Source: a bacterium (GTDB taxonomy: Bacteria > Armatimonadota > Zipacnadia > Zipacnadales > Zipacnadaceae). From it: DNA of 33,754 nt. The DNA lies in the NCBI GenBank assembly GCA_030615605.1, contig JAUWYY010000023.1, positions 1 to 33,754 of the forward strand, written 5' to 3'. A program made the position numbers and the translations under genes. The notes beneath the pieces are model-generated. The model was not told where the DNA came from and did not search any database. It saw nothing but the letters and a program-made list of their open reading frames with translations. Shown in pieces: positions 8,488-17,876 of this stretch; the stretch's first letter is position 1, and each line of letters starts with the position of its first letter.

Positions 8488-11400
8488 CTAGTGGCGGTAC
8501 TCCAGCCCGACAAGAACAGTCCGGCCAGGCTGGGGAAATCCAGCAAAGGTCTCATAGCCCCGACCGGCGAGATTCATCAGACTGATGAAGTAGTTCTGCC
8601 GCAGATTGGGCTGATGCTGAAGACGTAGGTTGACCAGGGGATAGCCCCCGACCGATTGCGTGTTCTGTGGATCGTGAAAACGGCTACCTACCCAGGCGGC
8701 CTCCAGTCCGATACGATAGCCGTTGGCGTCAATGTAGTCCAGACAACCACCGGCCTGCCACTTGGGCGTATAGGGCCACTCAGTACCACCGACTCCGGCC
8801 TCCGGAAACCCGCCGCGGCTCGACTGCCAGCGTACCCAAACGCGCCCGGTGACAGTATCTGTCAGCCATTGTTCGTAGGTCGTGTCCGCCACCCATCTAT
8901 GCCCACGGTCTATCAGCACGCGAGCCGGAAGGCCGGTCAATGCGGGATCCTGCACGTCAACCAACAGGCCACGTACTCGCTGATAGGAAAGAGAAGTGGT
9001 AATCGTGCTCGACCGGCTCCCCTGGCGTTGGTAGCGCAACTCGTAAGAGCGTCCCGCGCCGCCTTCCATAAAGTCGAGGTACGTCAGTCCACGCGGATCG
9101 GCCAGGGCCTCGACCGGGGCTAGTTCCAAGGTATCCGTGCGGAACACCGGTTCGGCCACAAGCGACCACCACGTGGATTGATCAGGCCGGTACACAGCCA
9201 CCAGTTTTGGCAGCAGTACGCTCGACGTGCCGCTCTGCCGTCCCCAGTAGTCCCCCACCGTCAGATCCAGCCGGTCGTTGACGCGGGTTCGCACCTCAAG
9301 CCATGCCGTGCCAGTCTCGGGACTACTCCGCATCGAAAATGGGCTGAAGACGGGCGGGCCGCCGGCCCCTGCCATACCGTGACGCTCGCGCTTATCCCAC
9401 AGATGGCTATATCCCAGATGCAGAGACGATTTCTCGCTAATATTGGCATCTAGACGAAGCTCCGCCGAATGCTGTGAACTCTCATTCACCAGCTCGCGCA
9501 ACGCGTTGGTGTCTCCCCCGGTCAGGCTGTCGGGATTGCTGAAACGAAAGCGACTGTGTCTGAACGAGTACTTTGCAGTGCCAGTCATTGTGGGAGACAA
9601 TTCTTGGCGATAGGCAAGGACCGCATCATACCCAGTGAAAGCCTGCCGGTCGTCGGGATCCCCGATGGAGCTGGGTGTGACAGGTCCGGGAGAGCCAACT
9701 GTGCGGTCGAAGAATGTGCCGAGAAAAGCGAGTTGCTGCCTGGGCTGCGACTGATGGCCAGCGATTACTTCCAAGAACTTCTCCGACCCGTCTTGGTTCA
9801 CCGCCCGGAAGCCATCGCTGTCTGCCAGCAGCCCACTGGCGAAATAGCTAAGGCGCCCTTCGGAAGCCTGGTCACTGTGACGTACATCATAATGGATTTG
9901 GTCGTGGCTTCCGCCAGCGACGGTGCTTTCCGTCCGGGCATAGAGCCGAGTGTCCAGCATGGCCGATGGGTCAGTGGTCACCGAGGTCAGAATCTCGCGC
10001 ACAGCATCTCGAGCCCTATCCTGTCGCAGATACAGCTTCGCCAACTGAAAACGCGCTTGAGGGTAATGCTCGTCGAGAGCCACGGCCTGCCGCAGTTCGG
10101 CCAGCGCCCTGTTGGTGCGGCCCTGACTCATGTAGATTCGTGCCAGCACAGTGTGTACGAACGGCGAACGCTCACCGAGCTCGACGGCCCGTTCTCCCGC
10201 ATCCAGAGCCTCCCGAAAGCGATTCTCCTCCAAGTGAACCAGCGCGAGGTTCGCGTAGGGCATCCCCCAGCCCGGCTGTAGCGCTATAGCCCGGTTCAAG
10301 TGTTCCATAGATAGACTCATCCGGCCCAATGAGGCGTACACACCTCCCAGGTTATTCTGGGCGGACGCCGAGTCAGTATCCAGGGAGACAGCCGCCTTTT
10401 GCTGGTCGAGAGCTTCTCGGAAGCGGCCACGTTTGGCCAGAATGAGACCCCAGCCAGTGCGGGCCTCGGACAGGCTAGGATCCACGGCCAAGGCCTGTTC
10501 GAACTGATGGCCGGCACGTCCCGGATCGTTGTTCAGTAGGAAAAGCAATCCCAGAGTGCTCCGGGCTGGCGCGCTTTGCGGATTGAGACCCACAGCCAAT
10601 TGCGCCTGCTCAAGTGCGCCCTCGATTTCGTCTTCAGCAGCCATGAGCTTGGCAAGTGTCAGGTGTGTGCTGGCGGAAAGAGGGTTGAGCTCGAGCGCAC
10701 GCTCCAGGTCTTGTCTGGCCCCAGCGAAGTCTCCGGAAAACAGATGGGCGGTACCACGGGCTTTATGGGCCAATGCCGACTGGGGAGCCGCCTGCACCGC
10801 CTTGCTGGCAGCTAGAACCGCCTCGTTGGTTTTCCCCTGGGCTAGACGGACGTAGGCGAGATAGGTATTGGATAGGTAATGCTCGGGGCCGAGACGCACG
10901 GCCTCAGACGCTGAGACCGCCGCCTGTCCCAGGTCGCCTGTGCGAAGGTAGGCAGCCGCCAGATATGCCTGAGGCAGCGGATCATCTGGTGATAGCTGTC
11001 CCGCGCGCTGCAGGAGCGCCACGACTGGCCCCGCGTCACGTTGGCCGAGAGCAACCAGCGCCATGCCAATCTGCCAGCGTGCATTATCTGGCTGAGCTTC
11101 AGATGCCAGTGAGAACTCAGCACTAGCCTCAGCCGGACGACCCGCCTGCAGCAACGCGTATCCCAGCACACCCCGGTAGGCCCCCTCGGCGGGGGCCAGT
11201 GCCACTGCCTGCTGCGCCTGGGTGACGGCTTCCTCGGTACGGCTCAAATCCAACAACACCTCCGCCAGGGCAGCATGCGCCGCCGGATCGTCAGGTTGTT
11301 GCTGCGAGGCATCTTGCCGCCCGGCTAGTTCTTGCTGCAGTTCTTCGGGGTCTGTGCTGACCTGAGGGTATTCCAGCTCGATGATGAGGGTCTGGAGATT

Positions 11401-12012
11401 GGCTTCCCATGCAATCAGGCTCGAGGGGTCAACCACAATCGGGCGAGTCGGCGCCTGCCCAATCTGCGCCGTGCTCTGTTGGCTGCTGAGTACCGCCACA
11501 CTGCCCAAGTCGTTGAAGAACTGGACTTCCCCCTCAGCCACGGTGAGCACGGTGGTACCGTCTTCACTCACGTCAAGCTGAAAAGTGGTGCCCTCCGCAG
11601 CAGCGACAGCGGCTGGCGCCCGCACCTCCAAGCGCTGACGACCAGTGATTGTGGCCAGTATCCGTCCTAGCACAACCCGCCAACCACGAGGCTTGTCTGG
11701 TTCTCGAAGGACGACCTCAGTTTTCGCCCCCAAAGCAATGCGTGCGCCTTCGTCACTCACGATGTAGACGGAGCCACCCACCCCGGTGCGGATGTGGTCA
11801 CCCGGGGAAGCTACTCGAACACCCCGCTTGAGCGGGACCCACGCCCCCCTACCACCAACCTGGATTTCGACCTGCCCGCGCGCCGATTGCAGTCGGAAGG
11901 TAGATCTCTGCGCGGCAGTTGCGGTCTGCAGGCAGACAAGGCACAAGCCGCTAAATGTTATCCACAGTACGAACCAGCGGAGCAGGTTTGGGCAAGAGAA
12001 TCTAGCTTTCAT
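8488..12012 (-). CDS. FecR domain / TPR / outer-membrane beta-barrel protein
   Basis: The ATG at 12012 is preceded by GGGAGAGG at good spacing and overlaps the stop of the cyclase gene, so the two are coupled. The 1174-aa product has a signal peptide (1-~35) and a FecR-like domain (~45-190), with GD.I.TG..g...I...dGari and a RAPAAVAAAEGTTF stretch. A long TPR array follows (~245-690). The final ~480 residues have alternating hydrophobic strands and many aromatic residues, and end in VGLEYRH, as outer-membrane barrels do. FecR domains usually sense or relay envelope signals. Proteins of this layout next to CHASE2 cyclases occur in several phyla. I infer an outer-membrane protein with a periplasmic TPR scaffold, possibly in export or signalling. 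Confidence 0.82.
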   Translation of the reverse strand: MKARFSCPNLLRWFVLWITFSGLCLVCLQTATAAQRSTFRLQSARGQVEIQVGGRGAWVPLKRGVRVASPGDHIRTGVGGSVYIVSDEGARIALGAKTEVVLREPDKPRGWRVVLGRILATITGRQRLEVRAPAAVAAAEGTTFQLDVSEDGTTVLTVAEGEVQFFNDLGSVAVLSSQQSTAQIGQAPTRPIVVDPSSLIAWEANLQTLIIELEYPQVSTDPEELQQELAGRQDASQQQPDDPAAHAALAEVLLDLSRTEEAVTQAQQAVALAPAEGAYRGVLGYALLQAGRPAEASAEFSLASEAQPDNARWQIGMALVALGQRDAGPVVALLQRAGQLSPDDPLPQAYLAAAYLRTGDLGQAAVSASEAVRLGPEHYLSNTYLAYVRLAQGKTNEAVLAASKAVQAAPQSALAHKARGTAHLFSGDFAGARQDLERALELNPLSASTHLTLAKLMAAEDEIEGALEQAQLAVGLNPQSAPARSTLGLLFLLNNDPGRAGHQFEQALAVDPSLSEARTGWGLILAKRGRFREALDQQKAAVSLDTDSASAQNNLGGVYASLGRMSLSMEHLNRAIALQPGWGMPYANLALVHLEENRFREALDAGERAVELGERSPFVHTVLARIYMSQGRTNRALAELRQAVALDEHYPQARFQLAKLYLRQDRARDAVREILTSVTTDPSAMLDTRLYARTESTVAGGSHDQIHYDVRHSDQASEGRLSYFASGLLADSDGFRAVNQDGSEKFLEVIAGHQSQPRQQLAFLGTFFDRTVGSPGPVTPSSIGDPDDRQAFTGYDAVLAYRQELSPTMTGTAKYSFRHSRFRFSNPDSLTGGDTNALRELVNESSQHSAELRLDANISEKSSLHLGYSHLWDKRERHGMAGAGGPPVFSPFSMRSSPETGTAWLEVRTRVNDRLDLTVGDYWGRQSGTSSVLLPKLVAVYRPDQSTWWSLVAEPVFRTDTLELAPVEALADPRGLTYLDFMEGGAGRSYELRYQRQGSRSSTITTSLSYQRVRGLLVDVQDPALTGLPARVLIDRGHRWVADTTYEQWLTDTVTGRVWVRWQSSRGGFPEAGVGGTEWPYTPKWQAGGCLDYIDANGYRIGLEAAWVGSRFHDPQNTQSVGGYPLVNLRLQHQPNLRQNYFISLMNLAGRGYETFAGFPQPGRTVLVGLEYRH

Positions 12013-13981
12013 TGGTCCTCTCCCTGTCGGCATGGTCAACACCTTGCTCGGGCAGTTGACTGAAGTCCTCGGGGCGAACCATGCCGTAGACTGTGATCGG
12101 CATCTGCCGCCCCTTAAGTGTCACCTCATTGAGGCACACGGCCTCGACATCTTCACGTAGCCGCGCATGCACGCTTTCGCTGAAGATAAGCGGGTAGCCA
12201 AGCGTCTTTGTAAGACTCTCCAGTCGCTGGGCTACGTTGACGGGATCGCCGATAACGGTGGGTTCCAGATGGCGCGTACCCACCAACCCTATAGCTACCG
12301 GCCCGGCATTGATGCCAACACCTATGTCAAGCTGCACGCCGGCGGCCTCCCAGGCTCGAGCAAACGTCGGCACATCCGCGAGGATTTCCTGGCCGGCCTG
12401 CAACGCACAGGCCGCATGGTTGACGCCCCTCAGTTCCTGCCAGAAAACGGCCAGGATGGCATCCCCGGGCGTCTTAACAATGGTCCCCCCGTGCACCGTG
12501 ATGATATCTTCGACGGCGGAGTGGTACGTACTGAGCATGGTGAGCATATCTTCGGCGGACAACTGCTCGGCAGTGCCGGTGAAGCCGCGGATATCGGAAA
12601 ACAGGATCGACGCGTCCATGGTGCGGACTTCGCCCAGGCGCGGCGCCGCTGGTTCCCCGATGAAGGAGGGGACGAACCGCGCCAGGAGAGCCGTCACCTT
12701 GTCGCTTTCAGCCACGGTCGTCATGCCCCAAGCCAGCAAAACGCCCAACTCGCAGTAGAACAAGTACATCCAAACTCCCCGCTGCACCAAGAGCTGACGC
12801 GCTACGACTACTGCCAAGACCATCAGGACAATCACCGCGCCTATGGAACGCCACCCCTTGAACCGACGAACGCCCACCGCAGTTGCAGCGGCAAAGGCCA
12901 ATAGTAACGCCAGATAGCTCCAGGGAGCCATTGGCTGTATGAATTTCCCCGAGATCAGCGTATGAAGGGCATTGGCTTGGACTTCTGGGCCGGGCATGGC
13001 GCCCACAGCAGTCCAATGCACATCCCAATCCATCTTGCCGACAATGACGGCTTTACCCTCGTACAATTCGCGCCCTTCCGCATCATCACTGATATCGAGC
13101 ACCTCGCTCAGCAGGCGGGGCTGGATTGTGCCATGTGGTCCCGCCCAGTTGATCAGCAAGGTATTCCACGTCATCAGCGCGGGGACCTCCTCCACCTCGC
13201 TACCTCGTACAACTTCAACCGCGGCCACAGCACTCTCTTCGCGTTCACCCTTCCCACGCCGAGAGAGGAGATGAATCTGTTCGCCTGACAGCAGGGGCAC
13301 TTTGCGTTCGGCTGTCACCAGCCAGCGGCCTTCGCGTAGTTCTATGTCGGAGGGTTGCACACCCATGAACCGTTGAAACGCCAGCAGCGCCAGCGCCAGA
13401 TATTCCTCCCCGCTATCACGATCGCGTACCACCAGCGGCACAGAACGAACCGTCTCGTTGGGCTGATGTGCGACGGGCGAGCCCACGGCCCAAACAGCCC
13501 CCCCCAGGGGCTTGACCGGCGCTTCGAATCCCACAGCGCCGGGCTTCGTCTTCGTGCTTGCCGCCACGACGACGTTGCCCGCCTGCCGGAAGGCCTCGGC
13601 CAACTCCTCGTCTTCGTATTGGCACGACCGGCGGAACATCAGGTCGAAAACGATAACCTTGGCTCCCCATTGGCTCAGACGACGCGCCGCCTCAGCATAT
13701 GCCCGGCGGGGAATCTCGCAGCCCTCAGAGGGCGAATCGCCGGGCGACCGCAGGTGCTCGTACGCTCCGTGGTCGTCGCCTATGTCAATGACCTCGATGC
13801 GCGGATCCAGGCCTTGTGACGGAATCAGCCGAAATAGGCGATCCAGTGCGCGCATTTCGATGAAGCTTAGCGTCGACGCGAGGAGCATCACCATGGCCAC
13901 CACGAGGACGCCAGTAGCCGCTGGCCTGGCGAGCACACGCCAGAGCCATCCCCCAGTTATGCTCTGCCAAAGTGCAGCCAT
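12002..13981 (-). CDS. CHASE2-domain adenylate/guanylate cyclase
   Basis: The 659-aa protein has an N-terminal membrane helix (~22-40), an extracytoplasmic CHASE2 sensor (~45-340, with VIDIGDD and AKVIVFDLMF) and three more membrane helices (~354-425). The C-terminal class III cyclase domain (~450-635) has metal-binding D463 (FSDIRGFT) and D507 (KTPGDAI), the adenine-selecting Lys503, D579, and transition-state N582 and R586 (VNVAQR). All catalytic residues seem present, so it should make cAMP in response to a periplasmic cue. A GGAGGG lies only 2-3 bases before the ATG, rather close. Its 3' end overlaps the FecR-TPR-barrel gene, which suggests that protein is its partner or target. Confidence 0.9.
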   Translation of the reverse strand: MAALWQSITGGWLWRVLARPAATGVLVVAMVMLLASTLSFIEMRALDRLFRLIPSQGLDPRIEVIDIGDDHGAYEHLRSPGDSPSEGCEIPRRAYAEAARRLSQWGAKVIVFDLMFRRSCQYEDEELAEAFRQAGNVVVAASTKTKPGAVGFEAPVKPLGGAVWAVGSPVAHQPNETVRSVPLVVRDRDSGEEYLALALLAFQRFMGVQPSDIELREGRWLVTAERKVPLLSGEQIHLLSRRGKGEREESAVAAVEVVRGSEVEEVPALMTWNTLLINWAGPHGTIQPRLLSEVLDISDDAEGRELYEGKAVIVGKMDWDVHWTAVGAMPGPEVQANALHTLISGKFIQPMAPWSYLALLLAFAAATAVGVRRFKGWRSIGAVIVLMVLAVVVARQLLVQRGVWMYLFYCELGVLLAWGMTTVAESDKVTALLARFVPSFIGEPAAPRLGEVRTMDASILFSDIRGFTGTAEQLSAEDMLTMLSTYHSAVEDIITVHGGTIVKTPGDAILAVFWQELRGVNHAACALQAGQEILADVPTFARAWEAAGVQLDIGVGINAGPVAIGLVGTRHLEPTVIGDPVNVAQRLESLTKTLGYPLIFSESVHARLREDVEAVCLNEVTLKGRQMPITVYGMVRPEDFSQLPEQGVDHADRERTNES

Positions 13982-14290
13982 TGCCCTCCAGGATAGCTAC
14001 ATCGAAAGACAGCGCGGCGAACGAATCGATGACCGTCTTTCAGCCGGACTACTCCGCCGCCGCTTACAGCCCCTTCAGCGTACCGCCTCACATACCCACT
14101 CATACCACACAGCGTACACTACTATGGCTCCGCAGTCAAACCACACGGTCAACAGTCGGTTGCCTTGCCGCTGCCTTCTTCTCGCGCTACTGATCCTCGC
14201 GGCCAGGCCCCGTCCCACACGGTCGCACAGGGGCCGAACCGATCTTCGTACCCCTGTGCGCTCCGCCAGCGACATTACCTACGTCTGCAA
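13982..14290. other. Intergenic region upstream of the cyclase operon
   Basis: No gene is seen in these 309 bases. The region holds a strong hairpin near the end of the 478-aa gene (14224-14260) and must hold any separate promoter for the cyclase operon; I see no clear -35/-10 pair. Confidence 0.5.
14224..14260 (-). terminator. Hairpin downstream of the 478-aa secreted protein gene
   Basis: CGCACAGGGG (14224-14233) and CCCCTGTGCG (14251-14260) form a perfect 10-bp stem, with an inner CGAA/TTCG pair in the loop. It begins 30 bases after the stop codon on the minus strand, where a terminator is expected. No run of T follows, so it may be a weak or Rho-assisted terminator or an mRNA-stabilising hairpin. 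Confidence 0.55.
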
Positions 14291-15727
14291 TCAGTCGCCT
14301 TGGTCGTGATCCACGGGCACAAGCAACTCATACGGGTCGGACTCATTGCCGGCCATGTCTATGGCCTTGAGGGTTACGGTGTATATGCGCGTCTCGGTCG
14401 GGTGATTGCCCGACCGCTCCCGCCGCAACGACAGGGCCTGCAGATCATCTTCGGGATCGAATATCACGTCTGGCGAGGCATCACCATCGCCCAGTCCGTC
14501 CTCAGGCTGGTTGCTGCTGACGCTCTCAATGTACCAAAACGCCCACCCGCTATTGTCTGCGACCGTGACATCCAATGTCATCAGGATCATCTCGTGATCC
14601 GGAGGCCACAACTCATCGGGCGTGCTAATCGCCGAGATGATCACGGGCGGCTCTGTATCAGGCACCCATTCCTCGGCGACGCCCTGCTCTACCCAGTACA
14701 GCACGGGGGTGTCGCCGTCGAAAACAGTACCACACAGCACGAGAGCCGCGCCCTCGCTAACGCCATTGACAGTAATCGTGATGGACTCACCCGGCTCCAG
14801 CGACTCACCCTCCACTGGAGACCCCACACCGTCAGGCAGGGCCTCAAGCGCGGCCACTATCTCCACGGCCAGGGGAAGCAATTTGTCCAGTAGATCCTGC
14901 CGCACGTCGCCCTTGGCCTCCGACCGCTCCAGCTCGGAGATGACGTTGCCCACCTGCTGGGCGGCTTTGCCCCACAATAACAGAGCCCTCTTCTCGTTGC
15001 CGGCATTCCAGGCGTCCAGACCGTCGAGCTTATTCTGCTCCGCGCTCTCGAGCTTCGTCTCCAAGCTACGAGCCTTGGGAGGGCCAATGTCGCCGGCCGC
15101 CACAGCCTCATCGATCAGGGCCAACATTGCGTCGATGAGCGCGTCAATAGCCTCCACACGCAGGGCAACCGGGTCCAAGTCAGCGAGCTCGTCCAGGCTA
15201 AGCTCACCGGCCACCACGCCGAAATCAGTGCCCTCCAGGTATATGGTCTCGTCGGTCTCGTTGGTGATCGTCAACGTAGCGATCCCGGGAGGGTACACGT
15301 CGGATGGTTCCCACGTCACCTCGGCTCCGCCGGGCAGTCCTACACCCAGATATGCCGGAATCACGGCTGCCCCGCTACCCCACCGCAGGTCCCGCATGTA
15401 GCAGTTGTAGTCGCTGGTGCGCCAGCCAACGGTCACAACGTCACCGGGCGCCACCGCGCCACCGCCAAAGGTGGCCCCTGTGCTGAAGTACCCACCGAAC
15501 AGCAGATAGCCCCAGCCGGCCGGAGCCCAGTCTCCCGGGTCAGCATAGTCAAACACCCTGACTTCGAACCCATGCATGATAGCCCGCACGCTAGACTGAT
15601 TGGCCCCAGTCGCGTTGGTGAACTGGTAGAGCTTACTGAACTGCGCTTGGGCCTGGAATCCTGTGGCCATGACCAGCACCAGCACGAGTCCCAACAACAA
15701 ACCACACTTTGCAACTGACTTATTCAT
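14291..15727 (-). CDS. Secreted protein with C-terminal beta-sandwich domain, function unknown
   Basis: The start is the ATG at 15727, which has AAGGAG 8 bases upstream; a GTG three codons earlier is less likely. The 478-aa product has a signal peptide (1-~30, ending near FQAQA). A beta-rich domain follows (~30-190), then a helical, Ala/Leu/Glu-rich segment (~200-300). The C-terminal domain (~360-478) has LWPPDHEMILMTLDVTVADN and a VDHDQGD end. That last part resembles the HYR-like/cadherin-like domains found at the ends of bacterial surface proteins, where WPPNH and PHDQG are typical words. No catalytic motif is seen. A likely promoter lies at 16068-16096, giving a leader of about 330 bases. 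It may be a surface or secreted structural protein. Confidence 0.7.
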   Translation of the reverse strand: MNKSVAKCGLLLGLVLVLVMATGFQAQAQFSKLYQFTNATGANQSSVRAIMHGFEVRVFDYADPGDWAPAGWGYLLFGGYFSTGATFGGGAVAPGDVVTVGWRTSDYNCYMRDLRWGSGAAVIPAYLGVGLPGGAEVTWEPSDVYPPGIATLTITNETDETIYLEGTDFGVVAGELSLDELADLDPVALRVEAIDALIDAMLALIDEAVAAGDIGPPKARSLETKLESAEQNKLDGLDAWNAGNEKRALLLWGKAAQQVGNVISELERSEAKGDVRQDLLDKLLPLAVEIVAALEALPDGVGSPVEGESLEPGESITITVNGVSEGAALVLCGTVFDGDTPVLYWVEQGVAEEWVPDTEPPVIISAISTPDELWPPDHEMILMTLDVTVADNSGWAFWYIESVSSNQPEDGLGDGDASPDVIFDPEDDLQALSLRRERSGNHPTETRIYTVTLKAIDMAGNESDPYELLVPVDHDQGD

Positions 15728-16414
15728 CTGTCTCACTCCTTACGTTAGAATTAGGAAACCATATCCTCAAGGCCCACGAACGCAGGCCGTACTGCCACGG
15801 GAAAGACACAGCCGCTGAGGCATCGAATTCCTGCAGCGCGGGGGTGAGTTCTGCTGCGATGTCGGCTGTCCTACTATGGTAGAGACTGCTCCGCATCTTG
15901 TCAAGGGCGTTGGCAAGATGTGGCCGCCATGTCCCTACATGTTTGGCGTGACCTCGCCACGCACCCACACCTGGGCCAGTGACAGAATACCTGTAAAGCC
16001 AAGAAGCTCGTGAACACACGTGGTGCCGCACGAGCCTCTAGAATATCTCGCTACCTATTAGCCCATAAGTTTACCAGAAAGTGTCATTTTTGTCAAGGCC
16101 CCTCGATCACGAGTCAACATATGAATTGAGGCAGGACCCAAATCACCCGCCGGTTTCGTCTATCAGACACTTCTGATCTTCCTGGCGCTGGGCCCCGAGG
16201 ACGCGCTCCCCCCACAGCCTTCATTAACCAGGTACGCTGTCCCGGCACATCCCCTAACACCCATGAGCCCGGCTGACCATGCTGCTGCTGCTGCAAACGG
16301 CGCCGCCGTGCTCGACTATCCCGACGCCACTCACAGGCCCCAAAACCAAGCTTGACTGCGATCCAGGCGGCCCTGTTCTCCGAAAGCCGCCACCTGCTGA
16401 GACCGCCCGGTCGG
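15728..16414. other. Intergenic region with promoter, no gene seen
   Basis: These 687 bases lie between the response regulator stop and the 478-aa gene. They hold the promoter at 16068-16096. The ~330-base leader between the likely transcription start (~16060) and the 478-aa gene has no riboswitch class that I recognise. Open frames here have no ribosome site and a skewed composition, so I left them out. Confidence 0.5.
16068..16096 (-). promoter_or_regulatory. Sigma70-like promoter for the 478-aa gene
   Basis: On the minus strand, TTGACA (16091-16096) is followed after exactly 17 bases by TAAACT (16068-16073). The -35 is a perfect match to consensus and the -10 matches 4 of 6. It points toward the gene starting at 15727, with transcription expected to begin near 16060. 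Confidence 0.65.
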
Positions 16415-16822
16415 CTACTCGCCAAGAAGGCTGTTGACCTTCCCAAGCAGGTCCTCGACGTTGATGGGCTTGTCAATCCATCCCTGGACCGGAAGGAATT
16501 CGCCGGGGCCATAGGTCCCGTCGCTCTGGTCCGGATAGAAGCGCAGTTCAGTCGTGTCGTGGATGCCCGTGACCATGATGATCGGAACTTCCCTCAGCGC
16601 CTTATCTTCCATCTGCCTGATTTTCCAGACCAGATGAAACCCTTCGGTTCCCTTGGGCATCATGACGTCCACGATCACCAGCTCGGGCTTATTGGCAACT
16701 GCAGCTGCTTCGCCCTCTTCCTTTGAGCCGGCAGTAAAGACCTCGTGCCCCTTGGTCTGTAGGGCGACCTGGATGACCCGTGCAACATTCGAGTCGTCCT
16801 CCACAACAAGTATCTTTGCCAT
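16415..16822 (-). CDS. Single-domain response regulator (CheY-like receiver)
   Basis: The 135-aa protein is a stand-alone receiver domain. It starts MAKILVVEDDSNVARV with the acidic pair that binds Mg2+, has the phospho-acceptor Asp in VIVDVMMP (~residue 52), then VTGI and a late Lys in DKPI. No output domain follows. I use the ATG at 16822, with GGAGG seven bases upstream. Such proteins relay phosphate from a histidine kinase, which is not in this window. A loop insertion after VTGIHDTTELRF makes it slightly longer than CheY (~128 aa). Neighbouring genes give no clear partner. Confidence 0.92.
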   Translation of the reverse strand: MAKILVVEDDSNVARVIQVALQTKGHEVFTAGSKEEGEAAAVANKPELVIVDVMMPKGTEGFHLVWKIRQMEDKALREVPIIMVTGIHDTTELRFYPDQSDGTYGPGEFLPVQGWIDKPINVEDLLGKVNSLLGE

Positions 16823-17477
16823 TGTCACGCCTCCTCAGGCAGTCTTACGGATGCTATGGTGGCGATGGTGTAGCTCCGTTGTCGATTCTGTCGGAGTCTC
16901 CGACGCGGCCGTAATGCTCTTCGTCATAGCCAGTTAGGGTGCCTATGCGCGCTACTGTTCATTCCTGGAATCTCTCACTTGGCTTCTTGTGAGTCGTAGT
17001 ATTCTCTCGTGGCTGCGCCAATTCCTTCCCGTACGCAGCGTCCACCAGCGAAGATCGAAGATTTGCAGGCTTCTGACGGGCCTCTGTGCTCCAATCAGAT
17101 CGCCTTCCACACTGCTGCGCGGAGATGAGACACAGCGGTCCGTACCCACACGCAAGCACCCTAATCGGCCACCGGATTGGTCAGCATTGCCAGCCGAACT
17201 CGTCGAGCTTTGCCTTAATGTCTGGCAGATGCTGCATTCGGCAGCCCTGCTGTATCCACGTGGGAACCTACTGGACGAACATAGCAAATACCTTCGCGCC
17301 GATCTTTAGCAGCTTGTAGCGCACACTGCGTACACCGCCTCCGGCAAGGAGCATGGCGCCAGTCGCCGCAGCGGTCTACTAAGGTCCGGAGTTCCACCAA
17401 CTCGCTCAGTCCGGCATTGTCTTAGGAGTGGCCTGGGCTTTCAAACACCCGTTACCCTCCACGATCTCCATCCACAC
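16823..17477. other. Intergenic stretch, no gene seen
   Basis: These 655 bases between the response regulator and the HTH gene hold only short frames with no ribosome site or recognisable motif on either strand. It may mark the left edge of the recombinase/TPR island, but I find no terminal repeat here. Confidence 0.4.
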
Positions 17478-17876
17478 ATGCTAAAGCAAGTTCTGGAAGA
17501 CGACCTTGACCGACTGGGCATCCGCAACCGCCCTTTCCGAACCAGTCTTAATGCAGCCCAGGCCCTCACCGACAAGTACGGACCCATTCGCGGCCCCCGT
17601 CTCTTCGGAGTTCTGACCATGTATCAGCAATTCGGCCTCGACCAGATCGCAGATATGCTCCGCATTACCAAGGCCACCGTTACCCGCTTGCTTGCCGACG
17701 TCCGTAAAGCCGATATGTCCACTGCACTTACCGAAACAGAGACTGACCTGCCTCCTCTAACCATAACTCTACCAACCGATTTACCACCATTCGACACTCA
17801 AACCTGCAGCCAAACTCCTGGTGTTACTCAGGGGAGTTTGGCCCCCAGCGAGGAGGCGAGCCCCCCATGCGAGTAG
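17478..17876 (+). CDS. Small HTH protein upstream of a tyrosine recombinase
   Basis: The 132-aa frame contains a likely helix-turn-helix (FGLDQIADMLRITKATVTRL, residues ~52-71) of the sigma-factor-like or MerR/resolvase-like type. A low-complexity Thr/Pro-rich tail follows. No good ribosome site precedes the ATG, and the frame stays open upstream, so the true start is unsure. Its last ten bases overlap the start of the recombinase at 17867, so the two are probably coupled. By position it may be an accessory or directionality factor or a regulator for that recombinase. The tail has few hydrophobic residues and may be disordered. Confidence 0.6.
   Translation: MLKQVLEDDLDRLGIRNRPFRTSLNAAQALTDKYGPIRGPRLFGVLTMYQQFGLDQIADMLRITKATVTRLLADVRKADMSTALTETETDLPPLTITLPTDLPPFDTQTCSQTPGVTQGSLAPSEEASPPCE

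Noticed and set aside
8656..11126. Several plus-strand frames within the FecR-TPR-barrel gene
   Set aside because: They are shadows of a well-supported gene on the other strand, rich in Arg, Pro and Ser as expected for antisense frames in GC-rich DNA.
15737..16060. Possible riboswitch in the long leader of the 478-aa gene
   Set aside because: No core of a known class is recognisable by eye, and no expression platform is clear.
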